Positions 55,938-64,000 of a stretch of DNA of 64,000 nt are shown one piece after another. Below the pieces are notes generated by a model, which saw only the letters and a list, made by a program, of their open reading frames with translations, did no database searches and had not been told where the DNA came from. This stretch comes from Streptomyces sp. QL37 (GTDB lineage Bacteria; Actinomycetota; Actinomycetes; Streptomycetales; Streptomycetaceae). Each line of letters begins with the position of its first letter. Position 1 is the first letter of the stretch. The translations under genes and the position numbers were made by a program. The stretch spans positions 3,100,001 to 3,164,000 of the forward strand of contig NZ_PTJS01000001.1 of NCBI RefSeq assembly GCF_002941025.1, read 5' to 3'.

Positions 55938-58681
55938 TCCGCGTCCCCCGTACCGGTCTTGGCGACCTCCGCCGCCAGTTCCGCCGCGATGTCGTCGGCC
56001 GGGTCCAGGCAGCGGCCACCGCTCGCCTCCGCGAGCCGCTCCCCGAACCGGCCGGGTGCGCAGGCGCCGTCCTGGAGCGAGACCGTCACGATCCTGACCG
56101 GCGGTGCCTTCCCCGCCTCTTCGGCCAGCCGCCGCTGTTCCTTCTCCGTCACGGCCTCGAAGTCCTCGCCGTCGGTGACCAGGACGAGGAGCCGGGGCCG
56201 CTCCGCCTCGGGGGAGTCCCGCAGGGTGCTGAGCGCCTCGCGCACGCCCGCCGCGATGCGGGCGTCGAAGGCGGCCGTCCCCGCGCCTGCGACGGTCCTC
56301 TGCGCACCGGCCCTGGTGTTCGCCCCGAACGGGACGAGGTCCGTGGCCGGTTTCCCCTCGTCGACGGCCGTCATCCACACCCCGTACGAGTCCCCGGCGC
56401 CCAGGGAGCTCATCGAACGGGCCACCAGTTCCTTGGCCCCGCCGGTGCCGTCCCAGACCCGTTTGTCGGCCATCGAGGTCGAGTTGTCGAGGAGATAGAG
56501 CACCCGGCCGGGCCCGAGCGCGCGCCGGTAGCGGTCCAGGGTGCCGGTCAGCGACGTGGAGATATCGGCTCCCGGGCCGGTCTGCGGGATCTGTTCGCGT
56601 ACGGCCGACGTGTTGTCATCCTTGCCCAGCACCGAGTCGCCGGTGGGCGGGGCCGGGGCGCCCTTCTCGACGCCCCGGAAACCGTCGTCGGTGAAGCACT
56701 TCCGGGCGTCCTCGTCCGTGGCCAGCCAGTCGTAGAAGTCCTGGACGGCGGCCTTGCGCGCGGCGGCGTCCCTGTCGGCCCCGGCCCAGGTGACGCGGAC
56801 GAAGGGAAGGTCCAGCATCGGCACGTCGGAGGGGTAGTGCGCCACCCGGTGCGCAAGCGCCTCGGTCGCGCAGCCCGGCCGGCCCGGCTCGCCCGCCGAC
56901 AGGTTGAACTGCGCGAGGGTCTGCTCCGGCACGAGGACGGCCGCCCGGTCCTCCAGGTCGTTGTGGGTGCCGTCGGCCAGTACGCACATCAGTTCCCTTG
57001 CGGTGGCCGGCATGGGCCGCAGCACCTGGGACATCCTCTGTTCGAGCGTGCCCACGCTCCCGGAGCCGGAGGAGGCGTAGAGCGCGTCGGTCGCCAGCAG
57101 GGCTCCTTCCGTGTTCTCGGGGTCGGGACGCAGGATCTCGACCGTCTGGTCCTCCTTCAGCCCGGAGACGATCGCGTCGAGCGGATCGTCGGTCTGAAGG
57201 GACTGCGCCAGACGCATGGTGTCCGGCACGCCGAGGACCATCGGCGTGTAGGCGACGGGGCCCAGCCGGTCGAGGTCCACCACGCTCTTCCCGGCGTCCG
57301 CGGCGGTCTCGTCGCCGTCGGCCCCGGACGCCGTCGCGGTGGAGGCCGTGCCGCCGCCCGCCCCGTCGGCCGTCGCCCGCTGCCACGCGCTGTCGGCGGC
57401 CGGGATCCAGATGTCCGGCTGCGCGCCGACGTCCCGCTGTGGCCGCGGGCAGTCGCCGGAGGCCGGGCAGGCGGCGGGCGGTTCCTGCCAGAGCGAGGAG
57501 GACCGGAGGGCGGCCACGGCGTCGGTGGCCTTGGCGTCGTAGACGTTGATGCCGACGCTCCGGCAGCCGTCGCCGTCCCGCTTGGGATAGGCGTCGGCGG
57601 CCTTCTGGACGGTGGCCTTCAGGTCGGGGTCGGTGAGCACGCGCAGTTCCAGGGGTGACGCGCAGGGGCCGCCGGAGGTCCCGCCGAGGAAGTACCACGC
57701 GGCGGCCCCGGCGAGGGCGACGACGCCCGCCAGGACCACGGCTGCCGTACGCGTCATACGGCCGGCCACGCCGGGAAGCAGGCGGCCCGGAAGGCGCGGC
57801 GGCCTCTTCGCGGACGCCGGCTGCACGTCGTCGGCCGGGGGCGCCGGAACCGGCGGAGGAGGGACGGGGGGCGTCGGAACCGGCGGAGGAGGGGGCGGGG
57901 GCGTCGGGCGTTCCGCGTCCGTGGCGAGCGCGAGCACGACGTCGTCGCCGTGCCGGAGCTCGTCCGGGATCCACGGATGCCCGTCGACGGCCTTGAAGGG
58001 CGCCATCGCCTCACGGATCCCGGCGACGGTCCGGGTGAAGGTGACCGGCTCCCCCTTGCCGGTGGTCAGCAGCCGGTGGAGGGCCGCCGTGAACTCCGTA
58101 CCCGTACGGGGATCGCCGGGCGGGACCTCCACACCGGGCTCGGCGGCGGTGAGCAGCGCGAAATTCTGTCCGACGGCCGGGTGGAAGGCCCGGAGCGCGT
58201 TGCCGGCGAAGCAGCAGTCGAGGATGACGACGACCCAGTCGGCGTGGGAGTTCCGCAGGACACCCATGACGTCGTTGTCCCAGGACAGGGCGCCGACGAA
58301 GGGGTGGTGCCGGTCCCTGGTCACCTCCGAGTCGGTGAACATCAGGTGGAGGTCGCTGCCGTCGGGGCGCACGATGCCGTGCCCGGCGAAGTAGACCACC
58401 AGCAGCCCGGTGACCTCCCTGCGGGCAGCGGCGAGCGCGGTACGCGCGTCGTTCGGATCGACGGTGGTGTCCGGGCCGCCGCCGTCCGCGGGGACCACGA
58501 CGAGGTCCTCCGGGGCGAGCACGCCGGTGCGCTCGTCGGTCAGGGCCTCGCGGACGAGGCGGAGGTTCGTGGTGACGGACGGCAGGTCGTGCCGGGCACC
58601 CCTGTAGTGCTCCACCCCGATGAGTACGGCCCTGTGGCTCCTGGCCCGGTTCTCCTCGCCGCGCGCGTTGTACGGCGGCAC
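55934..58681 (-). CDS. Caspase-TM-solute-binding-VWA protein
   Basis: A 915-residue multidomain protein. Residues 15-250: caspase (peptidase C14) fold with catalytic His101 (VYFAGHG) and Cys156/157 after Asp155 (VVILDCCFAG). 259-290: Pro-rich linker. ~311-333: membrane helix (RTAAVVLAGVVALAGAAAWYF). ~340-680: solute-binding-like domain with several Cys. ~715-900: VWA domain with an apparently complete MIDAS (DNSTS: Asp732, Ser734, Ser736; Asp837 in VTDGED). With one TM and a cytosolic N-terminus, the protease is inside and the SBP-VWA part outside. GTG start; GGAGAGG upstream. Middle gene of a three-gene operon. Architecture suggests an extracellular cue controlling a cytosolic protease, as in bacterial conflict or cell-death systems (inference). 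Confidence 0.9.
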   Translation of the reverse strand: MPPYNARGEENRARSHRAVLIGVEHYRGARHDLPSVTTNLRLVREALTDERTGVLAPEDLVVVPADGGGPDTTVDPNDARTALAAARREVTGLLVVYFAGHGIVRPDGSDLHLMFTDSEVTRDRHHPFVGALSWDNDVMGVLRNSHADWVVVILDCCFAGNALRAFHPAVGQNFALLTAAEPGVEVPPGDPRTGTEFTAALHRLLTTGKGEPVTFTRTVAGIREAMAPFKAVDGHPWIPDELRHGDDVVLALATDAERPTPPPPPPPVPTPPVPPPPVPAPPADDVQPASAKRPPRLPGRLLPGVAGRMTRTAAVVLAGVVALAGAAAWYFLGGTSGGPCASPLELRVLTDPDLKATVQKAADAYPKRDGDGCRSVGINVYDAKATDAVAALRSSSLWQEPPAACPASGDCPRPQRDVGAQPDIWIPAADSAWQRATADGAGGGTASTATASGADGDETAADAGKSVVDLDRLGPVAYTPMVLGVPDTMRLAQSLQTDDPLDAIVSGLKEDQTVEILRPDPENTEGALLATDALYASSGSGSVGTLEQRMSQVLRPMPATARELMCVLADGTHNDLEDRAAVLVPEQTLAQFNLSAGEPGRPGCATEALAHRVAHYPSDVPMLDLPFVRVTWAGADRDAAARKAAVQDFYDWLATDEDARKCFTDDGFRGVEKGAPAPPTGDSVLGKDDNTSAVREQIPQTGPGADISTSLTGTLDRYRRALGPGRVLYLLDNSTSMADKRVWDGTGGAKELVARSMSSLGAGDSYGVWMTAVDEGKPATDLVPFGANTRAGAQRTVAGAGTAAFDARIAAGVREALSTLRDSPEAERPRLLVLVTDGEDFEAVTEKEQRRLAEEAGKAPPVRIVTVSLQDGACAPGRFGERLAEASGGRCLDPADDIAAELAAEVAKTGTGDAE

Positions 58682-58686
58682 GGCCG

Positions 58687-59193
58687 CTAGACCTCTCCGG
58701 GCTCGTCGCCACCGCGCGTCCGGTTCGGGCCACCGGACCCGGGCCCCGCGTCCGGGCCCCCGTCACGGGAGTCGCCCCGGGCGGCGTCGTCATCGGTGTC
58801 GCGTCTCAGGTCGGATCCCGCGCCCTCGGGCGGACCGTCCAGGGTGACGCGCGGCCTCTCCTCCGGGTCGGCGAACCGGCGCCGGTTGCGCAGCCAGGTC
58901 TCCACGGACCGCCAGGCGTTCTCGGCCACCGAGCGCGCCACCTCGACGGAGACGACCAGGATGATGTCCTGGATCAGCTCCCCGCCCATCGCCTCGGCCT
59001 GCGTGAGCGAGTCCTTGCGGGCCAGGGTGACTTCGTCCCGCTCCAGCGCGTCCTCGAGCACCGGCGCGTTCCTCAGCCAGGTGCTCAGGGCTTCGAGGTC
59101 GTCGCGCCGGGTGTGCGTCCCGCTGAGGCTGATCCGTAACTCGATGCTCTCCTGCCCCTGTTCCCGCACGCCCGTGTCCGCCCCGTCCGTCAT
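58687..59193 (-). CDS. EACC1-like (effector-associated constant component) protein
   Basis: A 168-residue protein. Residues ~15-115 match the EACC1 pattern: beta strand ELRISLSGTHTRRDDLEALSTWLRNAPVLEDALERDEVTL, a spacer, then EAMGGELIQDIILVVSVEVARSVAENAWRSVETWLRNRRR and a final strand RPRVTLDG. The Asp/Gly/Arg-rich tail of ~50 residues looks disordered. EACC1 proteins are small constant partners of caspase and trypsin-like effectors in actinobacterial conflict systems. Five nt before the caspase gene. Start is uncertain: ATG 59193, ATG 59205 or GTG 59217. Confidence 0.7.
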   Translation of the reverse strand: MTDGADTGVREQGQESIELRISLSGTHTRRDDLEALSTWLRNAPVLEDALERDEVTLARKDSLTQAEAMGGELIQDIILVVSVEVARSVAENAWRSVETWLRNRRRFADPEERPRVTLDGPPEGAGSDLRRDTDDDAARGDSRDGGPDAGPGSGGPNRTRGGDEPGEV

Positions 59194-59411
59194 GCCTGCC
59201 CCCATCGACCCCGCCACCCTCGCCCCGCAAGGGACCGGTCACTGAACACAGAAGTATTTCATGGGCGTTGACAGTGAGCACCCCTTTGTTCCGTCTCAAC
59301 TGGAGCCTCACCCGAAGGCCGTCGCGCGCCCACCGATGACTTCTGCGCCCGCCGGCAGTCATAAGCATCGGTACGGACCTCATGACGGACTCACGGACAG
59401 GACGCGAGAAC

Positions 59412-59618
59412 ATGACCGAAGCAGTGAAGGGCCCGGCGAGCTACTTCCCCTCGATCGAGAAGAAGTACGGCCGCCCGGTCGCGGAGTGGAAGGAGCTCAT
59501 CCGCTCCTCCCCCCTGACCAGGCACATGGAACTCGTCTCCTGGCTCAAGACCGAGCACGGCATCGGCCACGGCCACGCCAACGCCCTGGTCGCACACACG
59601 CTCGCGGAGGACAAGTAG
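59412..59618 (+). CDS. DUF4287-family small protein
   Basis: A 68-residue protein (KGPASYFPSIEKKYGRPVAEWKELIRSSPLTRHMELVSWLKTEHGIGHGHANALVAHTL) matching the DUF4287 pattern of short proteins with YFPSIEKKYGRP and HGxGHGHANALV. ATG 59412 is preferred; ATG 59382 would add 10 residues. Divergent from the EACC1 gene (218-nt gap) and convergent with the SpoIIE gene (16-nt gap). Function unknown. Confidence 0.88.
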   Translation: MTEAVKGPASYFPSIEKKYGRPVAEWKELIRSSPLTRHMELVSWLKTEHGIGHGHANALVAHTLAEDK

Positions 59619-59634
59619 GGCTCGAAGGGGCCTT

Positions 59635-62040
59635 TCACCCCTCGTCGTCCGGGAGTTCACCGACGGAGGGCCCCTCGTCGGGGGCCTCGCCCTCGGCGTC
59701 GTCCTGGCCGGGGATCGCCTGCTCCGACCAGACGGTCTTGCCCTCGGCCGCGTAACGGGTGCCCCACAGCGAGGCGAGCTGGGAGATGATGAAGAGGCCC
59801 CGCCCGCCCTCGTCGACCGCTCCGGCGTACTTCATGTACGGGGCGGTGGTGCTGCCGTCCCGGATCTCGCAGGTCAGTCCCCGGTCCAGGATGAGGCGCA
59901 GCTCCACCGGCGGGCGGCCGTAGCGCACGGCGTTGGTCACCAGCTCGCTGACGATCAGCTCGGTCGCGTCACCGGTGTCGCCGTCGACGTGCCAGCCGGC
60001 CAGCGCCTTCGACGCGAGGCGGCGCGCGGTGGCCGGGGCCGTCTTGTCGTACGGGAGCTCCCATGCGGCGTACCGGTCCTCGGGCATCGCATGCGTCCGG
60101 GCGAGGAGCAGCGCCGAGCCGCGGAGGCCGGCGTCGTCGGGCAGGGCGTAGGAGACCGCGTCGCACAGTTCCCGCAGCGGCCGGTCCGGGGGCGAGAGCG
60201 CCTGGAGCAGCACGCCCGTGCTGGGGTGGGCGTGGTCCCGCAGCGCGTTGCTGTGGAGCGCGATCAGGCTGCCCTCCCGGAGCGGGAAGGAGGCCGCGGC
60301 GACGGGTCCGCGGCTCTCCGAGCCGAGCGGCGGCCCCTCGGGGACGGTGACCTCCGTGGTGGTGCCGTCCGGGCCGATGACGAGGGGGGCGCAATGCCCG
60401 GCGGAGGCCACGGTGCACGTCTCGGTGAACGGGTCGTACACGGCGTACGCGCAGGACGCGGAGAGCGGCTCACGGTGCAGCGGGTCGCTCTGCGGCAGAT
60501 CGGCGCGTTCCCGCGCCAGCCGGTCCGCGGTGTCGTACAGGCGCGCCAGCAGTTCGTCGGGCTCCAGGTCGAGCCCTGCGAGGGTGTGGACGACGGTACG
60601 CAACTGCCCCATGGTGGTGGCCCCGTGGATGCCCCGCTCGGCCACCTCCCCGATGACGAGGGCGGTGCGGGCCCCGGGCAGCGCGATCGTGTCGAACCAG
60701 CTGCCCGCTCCCCCGCCGGGCAGCAGCAGGTGGTCCGTCTCGACGGCGGGCTGGGGAGAGGGGCGCTGGGGCAGCAGCCGGCGCTGCAGGGCGCTGGCGA
60801 TGGTGTACTCGTGCACGTAACGGCGGGCGTTGTCGATGCCGAGAGTGACGCGGGACGCCACCGCGGCCGCCACGGGGATGTCTTCCTCACTGAAGGCCTC
60901 GGAGTCGCCGCAGCGGTAGAGGCTCACCAGCCCAAGGACGGCTCCGCGGAGCGTCAGCGGTGCCAGCAGGAGCGTATGGGCGCGCTGCTCCCGGATGGAA
61001 CGCGCCCGCGCGGGGTCGGCGTCCGCCCAGGGTGCGTCCTCGACCGGTACGACACGGGCCCGCAGGTCGGACAGGGCGCGCTGGAACGGCGTCCCCGGGG
61101 GCACGGCCCGCACGTCGCCGATCGGGTGGGCGGGGTCGTCGCCACCGCCGAACGCGGCCCGCCGCAGCGGCACCTCCCGGCCGAGCGGCCCGGGCTGCGG
61201 GGTCTCACCGCGCAGGACCGCGTCGACGACCTCGACGACGCCGACGTCGGCGTAACCGGGGACCAGCGCGTCGACGAGGTCCCGGCAGGTGGCCTCCACG
61301 TCCAGCGTCCGGCCCACACTGTCGCGGACCGCGTCGAGGGCCGCCTCCCGGGTCTGGCGCCTCACCTGCTCGGTGACGTCGACCACGGAGACGGCGACGC
61401 CCAGGACGGTGCCGCGGTCGCCCGGCCGCGCCCCGTGCCCCTCCTGGAGCCGGAACGCCGTCAGGGAGAAGGTGCGCCGCCCACCGGGTACGTCGCCGGG
61501 GCGGGCGCGGAACGGGCGCTCGACGCCGGGGACGCCGGTGCGCAGGACCTCCCGTACGAACGCCTCGACCCGCTCCGGTTCCTCGAAGGCGCACACATCG
61601 CGGAAGGGCAGGCCGCGCAGCCGCTCCGTCTCGTCGGTGTCGGGGTCCGTGGAGTGGTCGCTGATCCGCAGGAGGCGGAGGTCCGGATCGAGCACATGGA
61701 CGCGTACGCGTGCCTGCGTGAACATCACGTCCAGCAGCGCCTGCCCGAGGGCCCCGGGGCCGGTGTTCCCCTCGGCGGCCCAGACGGCCCAGCCCGCGCC
61801 CGCGAGCGGCTCCAGCCGCAGCCCCGTACGCGCCTCGTCGTCCCCGTCCGCACCTCGGGTGCCACCCTCGTCGCCGGCGTCGCTCGCATCACCCGCGTCA
61901 CCCGCGTCGCTCGCCAGTACCTCCATGAGGTGCAGGCCCAGCGCATCGGCGGTCGTCGCGCCGAAGCGCCGCTCGGCCGCCCGGCTCCACCCGGTGACCA
62001 CTCCGGCACCGTCCACGACCATCAGGGGCGCATCAGCCAT
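59635..62040 (-). CDS. PAS/GAF-SpoIIE phosphatase with HATPase domain
   Basis: An 801-residue cytoplasmic signalling protein from ATG 62040 (AAGGAG 8 nt upstream). PAS-like domains at ~1-60 and ~105-240, a GAF domain ~265-440, the SpoIIE/PP2C domain ~450-650 (LPGGGAGSWFDTIALPGARTALVIGEVAERGIHGATTMGQLRT.. YAVYDPFTETCTVASAGHCAPLVIGPDG), and a C-terminal RsbW-like HATPase ~670-785 (TELIVSELVTNAVRYGRPPVELRLIL.. GRGLFIISQLASLWGTR). In the phosphatase, several usual acidic metal residues are altered (e.g. GAGSWFDTIAL where GGDWYD is common), so activity is uncertain. Residues ~46-57 have DAGDAGDASDAGD repeats. Streptomyces uses many such proteins to control sigma/anti-sigma partner switching. Confidence 0.88.
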   Translation of the reverse strand: MADAPLMVVDGAGVVTGWSRAAERRFGATTADALGLHLMEVLASDAGDAGDASDAGDEGGTRGADGDDEARTGLRLEPLAGAGWAVWAAEGNTGPGALGQALLDVMFTQARVRVHVLDPDLRLLRISDHSTDPDTDETERLRGLPFRDVCAFEEPERVEAFVREVLRTGVPGVERPFRARPGDVPGGRRTFSLTAFRLQEGHGARPGDRGTVLGVAVSVVDVTEQVRRQTREAALDAVRDSVGRTLDVEATCRDLVDALVPGYADVGVVEVVDAVLRGETPQPGPLGREVPLRRAAFGGGDDPAHPIGDVRAVPPGTPFQRALSDLRARVVPVEDAPWADADPARARSIREQRAHTLLLAPLTLRGAVLGLVSLYRCGDSEAFSEEDIPVAAAVASRVTLGIDNARRYVHEYTIASALQRRLLPQRPSPQPAVETDHLLLPGGGAGSWFDTIALPGARTALVIGEVAERGIHGATTMGQLRTVVHTLAGLDLEPDELLARLYDTADRLARERADLPQSDPLHREPLSASCAYAVYDPFTETCTVASAGHCAPLVIGPDGTTTEVTVPEGPPLGSESRGPVAAASFPLREGSLIALHSNALRDHAHPSTGVLLQALSPPDRPLRELCDAVSYALPDDAGLRGSALLLARTHAMPEDRYAAWELPYDKTAPATARRLASKALAGWHVDGDTGDATELIVSELVTNAVRYGRPPVELRLILDRGLTCEIRDGSTTAPYMKYAGAVDEGGRGLFIISQLASLWGTRYAAEGKTVWSEQAIPGQDDAEGEAPDEGPSVGELPDDEG

Positions 62041-62192
62041 GAACCCAGCTCCTTCACCCCCCAGCACGGGCCCGGGACAGGGCCCCCGCACACGTGGACA
62101 CGTACCGAACCAGCATCGGCCCGCCGCCCCCGGCCCGCTACCGGAGCGGGCGGGCGGGTCCGTGTGTCGGTGGGGCCGCATAGCCTGCGCCC

Positions 62193-62750
62193 ATGGACGA
62201 CACGGGCGGGACCGACCGCAGCTTCCCCGTGGCCCTGGCCGAGGTGGCCGGGGTCGACTTCTACGACGATCACTACCTCACCGTCGACGAGGACGGGGAC
62301 GAGGACCACCGCTTCGACTTCGAGCCGAACCCGTACTTCGAGTCGGCCGAGTGGACGACCAGGATGTTCCGGAGCTGGACGGGGAACCGGGAGGCCGACG
62401 GCGACGCGTACCTCGTCTTCGGCCAGGACGGCGCGGGCGGCCGCGCCATGATCTGGCGCGCCCGGCCGGGCCTTCCGCTCGCCGACCAGCCGGTCGTCTT
62501 CCTGGGCTCCGAGGGCGAGTGCGGAGTGGTGGCGGGGAACCTCTCCGACTTCCTGTGGGTGCTGGCCGACGGTTACGGCCCGAGTGAGGCGGCCCTGGCC
62601 GACGAGTTGCCGTCCGCACCCGACGAGCCCCTGACCCGCGTCGCCGAACGCCACGCGACGACACCGCGCAGGACGGCGCGGGAGATAGTCACCGGGGCCC
62701 GGGCGGAGTTCCCCACCTTCGAGGAGGACATCCACGCCCTGTGCCGCTGA
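62193..62750 (+). CDS. SMI1/KNR4 (SUKH)-like protein
   Basis: A 185-residue acidic protein. The segment DAYLVFGQDGAGGRAMIWRARPGLPLADQPVVFLGSEGECGVVAGNLSDFLWVLADGYGP resembles the SUKH superfamily strand/helix arrangement; such proteins are often immunity proteins of polymorphic toxins or housekeeping SMI1 relatives. No toxin gene is adjacent. Assignment is tentative. Divergent from the SpoIIE phosphatase gene and convergent with the MFS gene. Confidence 0.7.
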   Translation: MDDTGGTDRSFPVALAEVAGVDFYDDHYLTVDEDGDEDHRFDFEPNPYFESAEWTTRMFRSWTGNREADGDAYLVFGQDGAGGRAMIWRARPGLPLADQPVVFLGSEGECGVVAGNLSDFLWVLADGYGPSEAALADELPSAPDEPLTRVAERHATTPRRTAREIVTGARAEFPTFEEDIHALCR

Positions 62751-62776
62751 GCCCTCGGGCTGCCGCCCGGCGCCGA

Positions 62777-64000
62777 TCAGCGTGCCGGCTCCGCGGGACG
62801 GCTGCGGTCCTCCGAGGACGGCGGCGTGGCGGGCGCGCGCCCGGCCGTGCCTCGCAGGAAGCCGAACGAGAACACCCCGGCCCCGGCCATGACCACGGCC
62901 GCGCCGACGGCCGCGATGCCCAGCCCGTGGGTGAAGGCGTCACGCGCGGCCGACAGCACGGCGTCCGCCGCCTCGGCCGGCAGCTCGGCCGCAACGGCCG
63001 CCGCGCCGCCCAGGGTCTCGCGTACCGCGTCGGCGTCCTCCGTCCCGGTGGGCAGGGCGTCGGCCATGTCCCGGCTGTAGACCGCGGTGCCGATGGAGCC
63101 GAGGATCGCCATGCCCAGGGCTCCGCCCAGCTCCTGCCCCGACTCCAGAACGGCCGCCGCCGATCCGGCGCGCAGCGGCGGGGCGGCGCCCAGGGCCAGC
63201 TCGTTGGCGAGGGTCATGGCGGCGACCAGCCCGCCGGCGTACGCGGCCGCGCCGGCGAGGACGAACCACAGGGGCGAGTCGGTGCGCAGCTGCGACAACC
63301 AGAGGAATCCGCAGGCGGCGACGAGGAAGCCGCCTCCCATGACGTACGCGCGGTCGGTCCGCTGGGCGAGCGCGGCGGCGGTCGGCGCCATGACGACCAC
63401 GCCCGCGGCGGGCACCAGGCTCCACAGCGCGGCGGTGAGGGGGCTCAGGCCGAGCACGGACTGCAGGTACTGCGTGAAGAAGACGGCCATGCCCACGGTG
63501 GCGAACATCGCGAGCACGTCGGCTACCACCGGGCCGCCGAAGGCACGCTGCCCGAGCAGGCCGAGGTCGATCAGGGGGTGGGCCAGGTGCCTCTGCCGGC
63601 GTACGAAGACGAGGCCGAGCACCAGCCCGGCGGCGATGCAGAGCGCGGGCAACGGCTCGTAACCGTGCCGGGCCAGCTCCTTGATGCCGTAGATGACCGC
63701 GAGCAGGGCGCCGAGCGAGAGCACGGCGCTGATCAGGTCGAAGCGACCGCGGGCGGTGGTGGCGGTCTCGGGCACGAGGACGGGCACCAGCACGAGCAGA
63801 AGCACCATGGCGGGCAGGTTGATGAGGAACACCGAGCCCCACCAGAAGTGTTCGAGCAGCAGCCCGCTGACGACGGGCCCCAGCGAGATGCCGGTGGTCA
63901 TGACGCCCGTCCAGATGGTCACCGCCTTGGCCCGCTGCCTCGCGTCGTGGAAGAGGTTGCGGATCAGGGCGAGGGTCGACGGCATCAGGGCGGCCCCGCC
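62777..64000 (-). CDS. MFS transporter (DHA2/EmrB-like), N-terminus beyond window
   Basis: 408 codons are present, with the frame open through the right edge (GGAALMPSTLALIRN), so the start is outside the window. EmrB/QacA-type features: GVMTTGISLGPVVSGLLLEHFWWGSVFLINLPAMVLLLVLVPVLVPET and further membrane segments to GIAAVGAAVVMAGAGVFSFGFL, with a long loop (MADALPTGTEDADAVRETLGG) before the last helix, as in DHA2 proteins with 14 helices. Probable multidrug exporter. Confidence 0.92.
   Translation of the reverse strand, partial: GGAALMPSTLALIRNLFHDARQRAKAVTIWTGVMTTGISLGPVVSGLLLEHFWWGSVFLINLPAMVLLLVLVPVLVPETATTARGRFDLISAVLSLGALLAVIYGIKELARHGYEPLPALCIAAGLVLGLVFVRRQRHLAHPLIDLGLLGQRAFGGPVVADVLAMFATVGMAVFFTQYLQSVLGLSPLTAALWSLVPAAGVVVMAPTAAALAQRTDRAYVMGGGFLVAACGFLWLSQLRTDSPLWFVLAGAAAYAGGLVAAMTLANELALGAAPPLRAGSAAAVLESGQELGGALGMAILGSIGTAVYSRDMADALPTGTEDADAVRETLGGAAAVAAELPAEAADAVLSAARDAFTHGLGIAAVGAAVVMAGAGVFSFGFLRGTAGRAPATPPSSEDRSRPAEPAR

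Noticed and set aside
59989..62451. 820-codon plus-strand frame
   Set aside because: Antisense to the SpoIIE phosphatase; composition typical of a shadow frame.
1..64000. CRISPR array
   Set aside because: No regularly spaced direct repeats with spacers seen; the Cas4-like cysteine pattern of the nuclease is not accompanied by cas genes.

Overview
The window is high-GC actinobacterial DNA, almost certainly from a Streptomyces chromosome. The evidence is dense GC-rich genes with 4-nt ATGA/GTGA start-stop overlaps, many GTG/TTG starts, the actinobacterial gas-vesicle gene set including gvpY and gvpZ, a CebR-controlled cellobiose operon, a chitinase and an AA10 chitin monooxygenase, class F sortase, SpoIIE-type phosphatase and a GGDEF-EAL protein. 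Every assignment was made by reading the sequence; no database search was run.

Layout. 1-4.7 kb: 3' part of a gas-vesicle operon (gvpF end, gvpG, Y, Z, J, L, S, K) followed by an Ala/Lys-rich small protein and a terminator. 4.8-11.2 kb: cellobiose/cello-oligosaccharide uptake and hydrolysis (cebE-cebF-cebG-bglC, then cebR), with three copies of the palindromic CebR operator. 11.2-14.1 kb: a GH18 chitinase whose two ends are each attached to long perfect inverted copies of themselves. This is most likely assembly fold-back, and it also spoils the 3' end of the neighbouring histidine-kinase gene. 14.0-20.5 kb: two-component pair, secreted protein, spermidine-synthase-like enzyme, HTH/TPR regulator, histidine phosphatase. 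20.8-27.1 kb: PAP2 membrane phosphatase, then an overlapping three-gene operon (RecB-like Fe-S nuclease, unknown 537-aa protein, SF1 helicase), two small conserved genes and a tRNA-Lys. 27.2-38.1 kb: secreted M6-type metalloprotease, PAS-GGDEF-EAL protein, LLM flavoprotein, Asp/Glu-racemase-family enzyme, D-2-hydroxyacid dehydrogenase, an ehuBCDA-type amino-acid/ectoine ABC transporter and an IclR regulator. 38.3-51.8 kb: two more identical tRNA-Lys genes, AA10 monooxygenase, SPFH protein with a long disordered N-terminus, cell-wall amidase, class F sortase with a partner, HAD phosphatase, an LAxTG surface protein, ROK regulator divergent from a Gfo/Idh oxidoreductase, FAH-family hydrolase, a YidC paralogue and an HxlR regulator. 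51.9-64 kb: MFS exporter, SEC-C/TPR protein, a three-gene caspase system (EACC1-like protein, transmembrane caspase/solute-binding/VWA protein, solute-binding lipoprotein), DUF4287-like protein, SpoIIE phosphatase, SUKH-like protein and an MFS gene cut by the right edge.

How parts work together. The carbohydrate genes form a saprophytic theme: cellobiose sensing by CebR relieves cebEFG-bglC, while the chitinase and the AA10 enzyme (with a DasR-type site upstream) attack chitin. The most novel-looking units are the caspase/EACC1 operon near 54.5-59.2 kb, read as a membrane-spanning effector with extracellular binding domains and a cytosolic protease, and the nuclease-unknown-helicase operon at 21.7-25.8 kb, which looks like a split Dna2/AddB-type machine. 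The giant palindromes around the chitinase are the most striking DNA-level signal but should be treated as suspect until the raw reads are checked.
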